A stretch of 5,287 nucleotides of DNA from an uncultured Lachnospiraceae bacterium (GTDB lineage: Bacteria; Bacillota; Clostridia; Lachnospirales; Lachnospiraceae): positions 1 to 5,287 of the forward strand of contig CAJTSL010000108.1 of assembly GCA_910578845.1 (NCBI GenBank), read 5' to 3'. A program made the translations under genes and the position numbers. Shown here piece after piece: positions 5,235 through 5,287 of the stretch (position 1 is the first letter of the stretch; the number at the start of each line of letters is the position of its first letter). The notes under the pieces were generated by a model. That model was not told the origin of the DNA. It did no database searches and worked only from the letters and a program-made list of their open reading frames with translations.

Positions 5235-5287
5235 TTATGTAGTTTTCCAGATGATGCTGCCGACGCCGCATTCTAATTTCGCTGTAC
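5235..5287 (-). CDS. C-terminal end of an unidentified protein (partial)
   Basis: Only the last 16 codons are inside the window, reading TAKLECGVGSIIWKTT before a TAA stop. The assignment rests mainly on the well-placed terminator just downstream, together with the plausible peptide. It is too short to name a family. A rightward alternative starting at the ATG at 5227 (MKGYVVFQMMLPTPHS) has no ribosome site and would begin beside the terminator, so it is less likely. Confidence 0.45.
   Translation of the reverse strand, partial: TAKLECGVGSIIWKTT

Noticed and set aside
5105..5287. Roughly 60-codon leftward open frame (HHLENYITFHNQGNGQ and onward) from the right edge
   Set aside because: It runs through a well-formed terminator and an A-rich promoter region, and its composition looks non-coding.

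Overview
The window looks like ordinary chromosome from a low-to-moderate GC Gram-positive anaerobe of the class Clostridia, most likely Lachnospiraceae. This rests on strong AAGGAGG-type ribosome sites, a TTG start, sigma-A-like promoters, a clostridial tandem-HAMP chemoreceptor and a Cthe_2159-type (DUF4353) beta-helix protein. The genus cannot be fixed from the sequence.

Layout. (1) Positions 1-1421 hold a leftward two-gene unit: a TetR/AcrR-family repressor (800-1360) followed by an unrecognised seven-helix membrane protein (77-739), ending at two tandem hairpins (5-48). Its promoter is near consensus, and a 17-bp palindrome overlaps the -10 box and start point, which points to autoregulation by the TetR protein. 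(2) Positions 1471-2942 run rightward: a separate promoter and a membrane-anchored DUF4353 carbohydrate-binding-type protein carrying an unusual linker built from four 21-bp tandem repeats. Its stop codon abuts a strong hairpin. (3) Positions 2955-5108 run leftward: a large methyl-accepting chemotaxis protein (double Cache sensor, two HAMP units, cytoplasmic signalling hairpin). It is convergent with the previous gene, the stops being 12 bases apart, and is preceded by a roughly 100-nt leader that can fold into a long hairpin next to the start codon. (4) Positions 5191-5287 hold a good leftward terminator and the last 16 codons of an unidentified gene.

The genes form three independent transcription units rather than one pathway. 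The TetR/membrane-protein pair is probably a small self-regulated response unit with an unknown inducer. The beta-helix protein would act at the cell surface and the chemoreceptor would steer motility, but nothing in the sequence links the two functionally. No mobile element, CRISPR array, tRNA or rRNA was seen. The least explained items are the seven-helix protein, the folded chemoreceptor leader and the expandable linker in the beta-helix protein.
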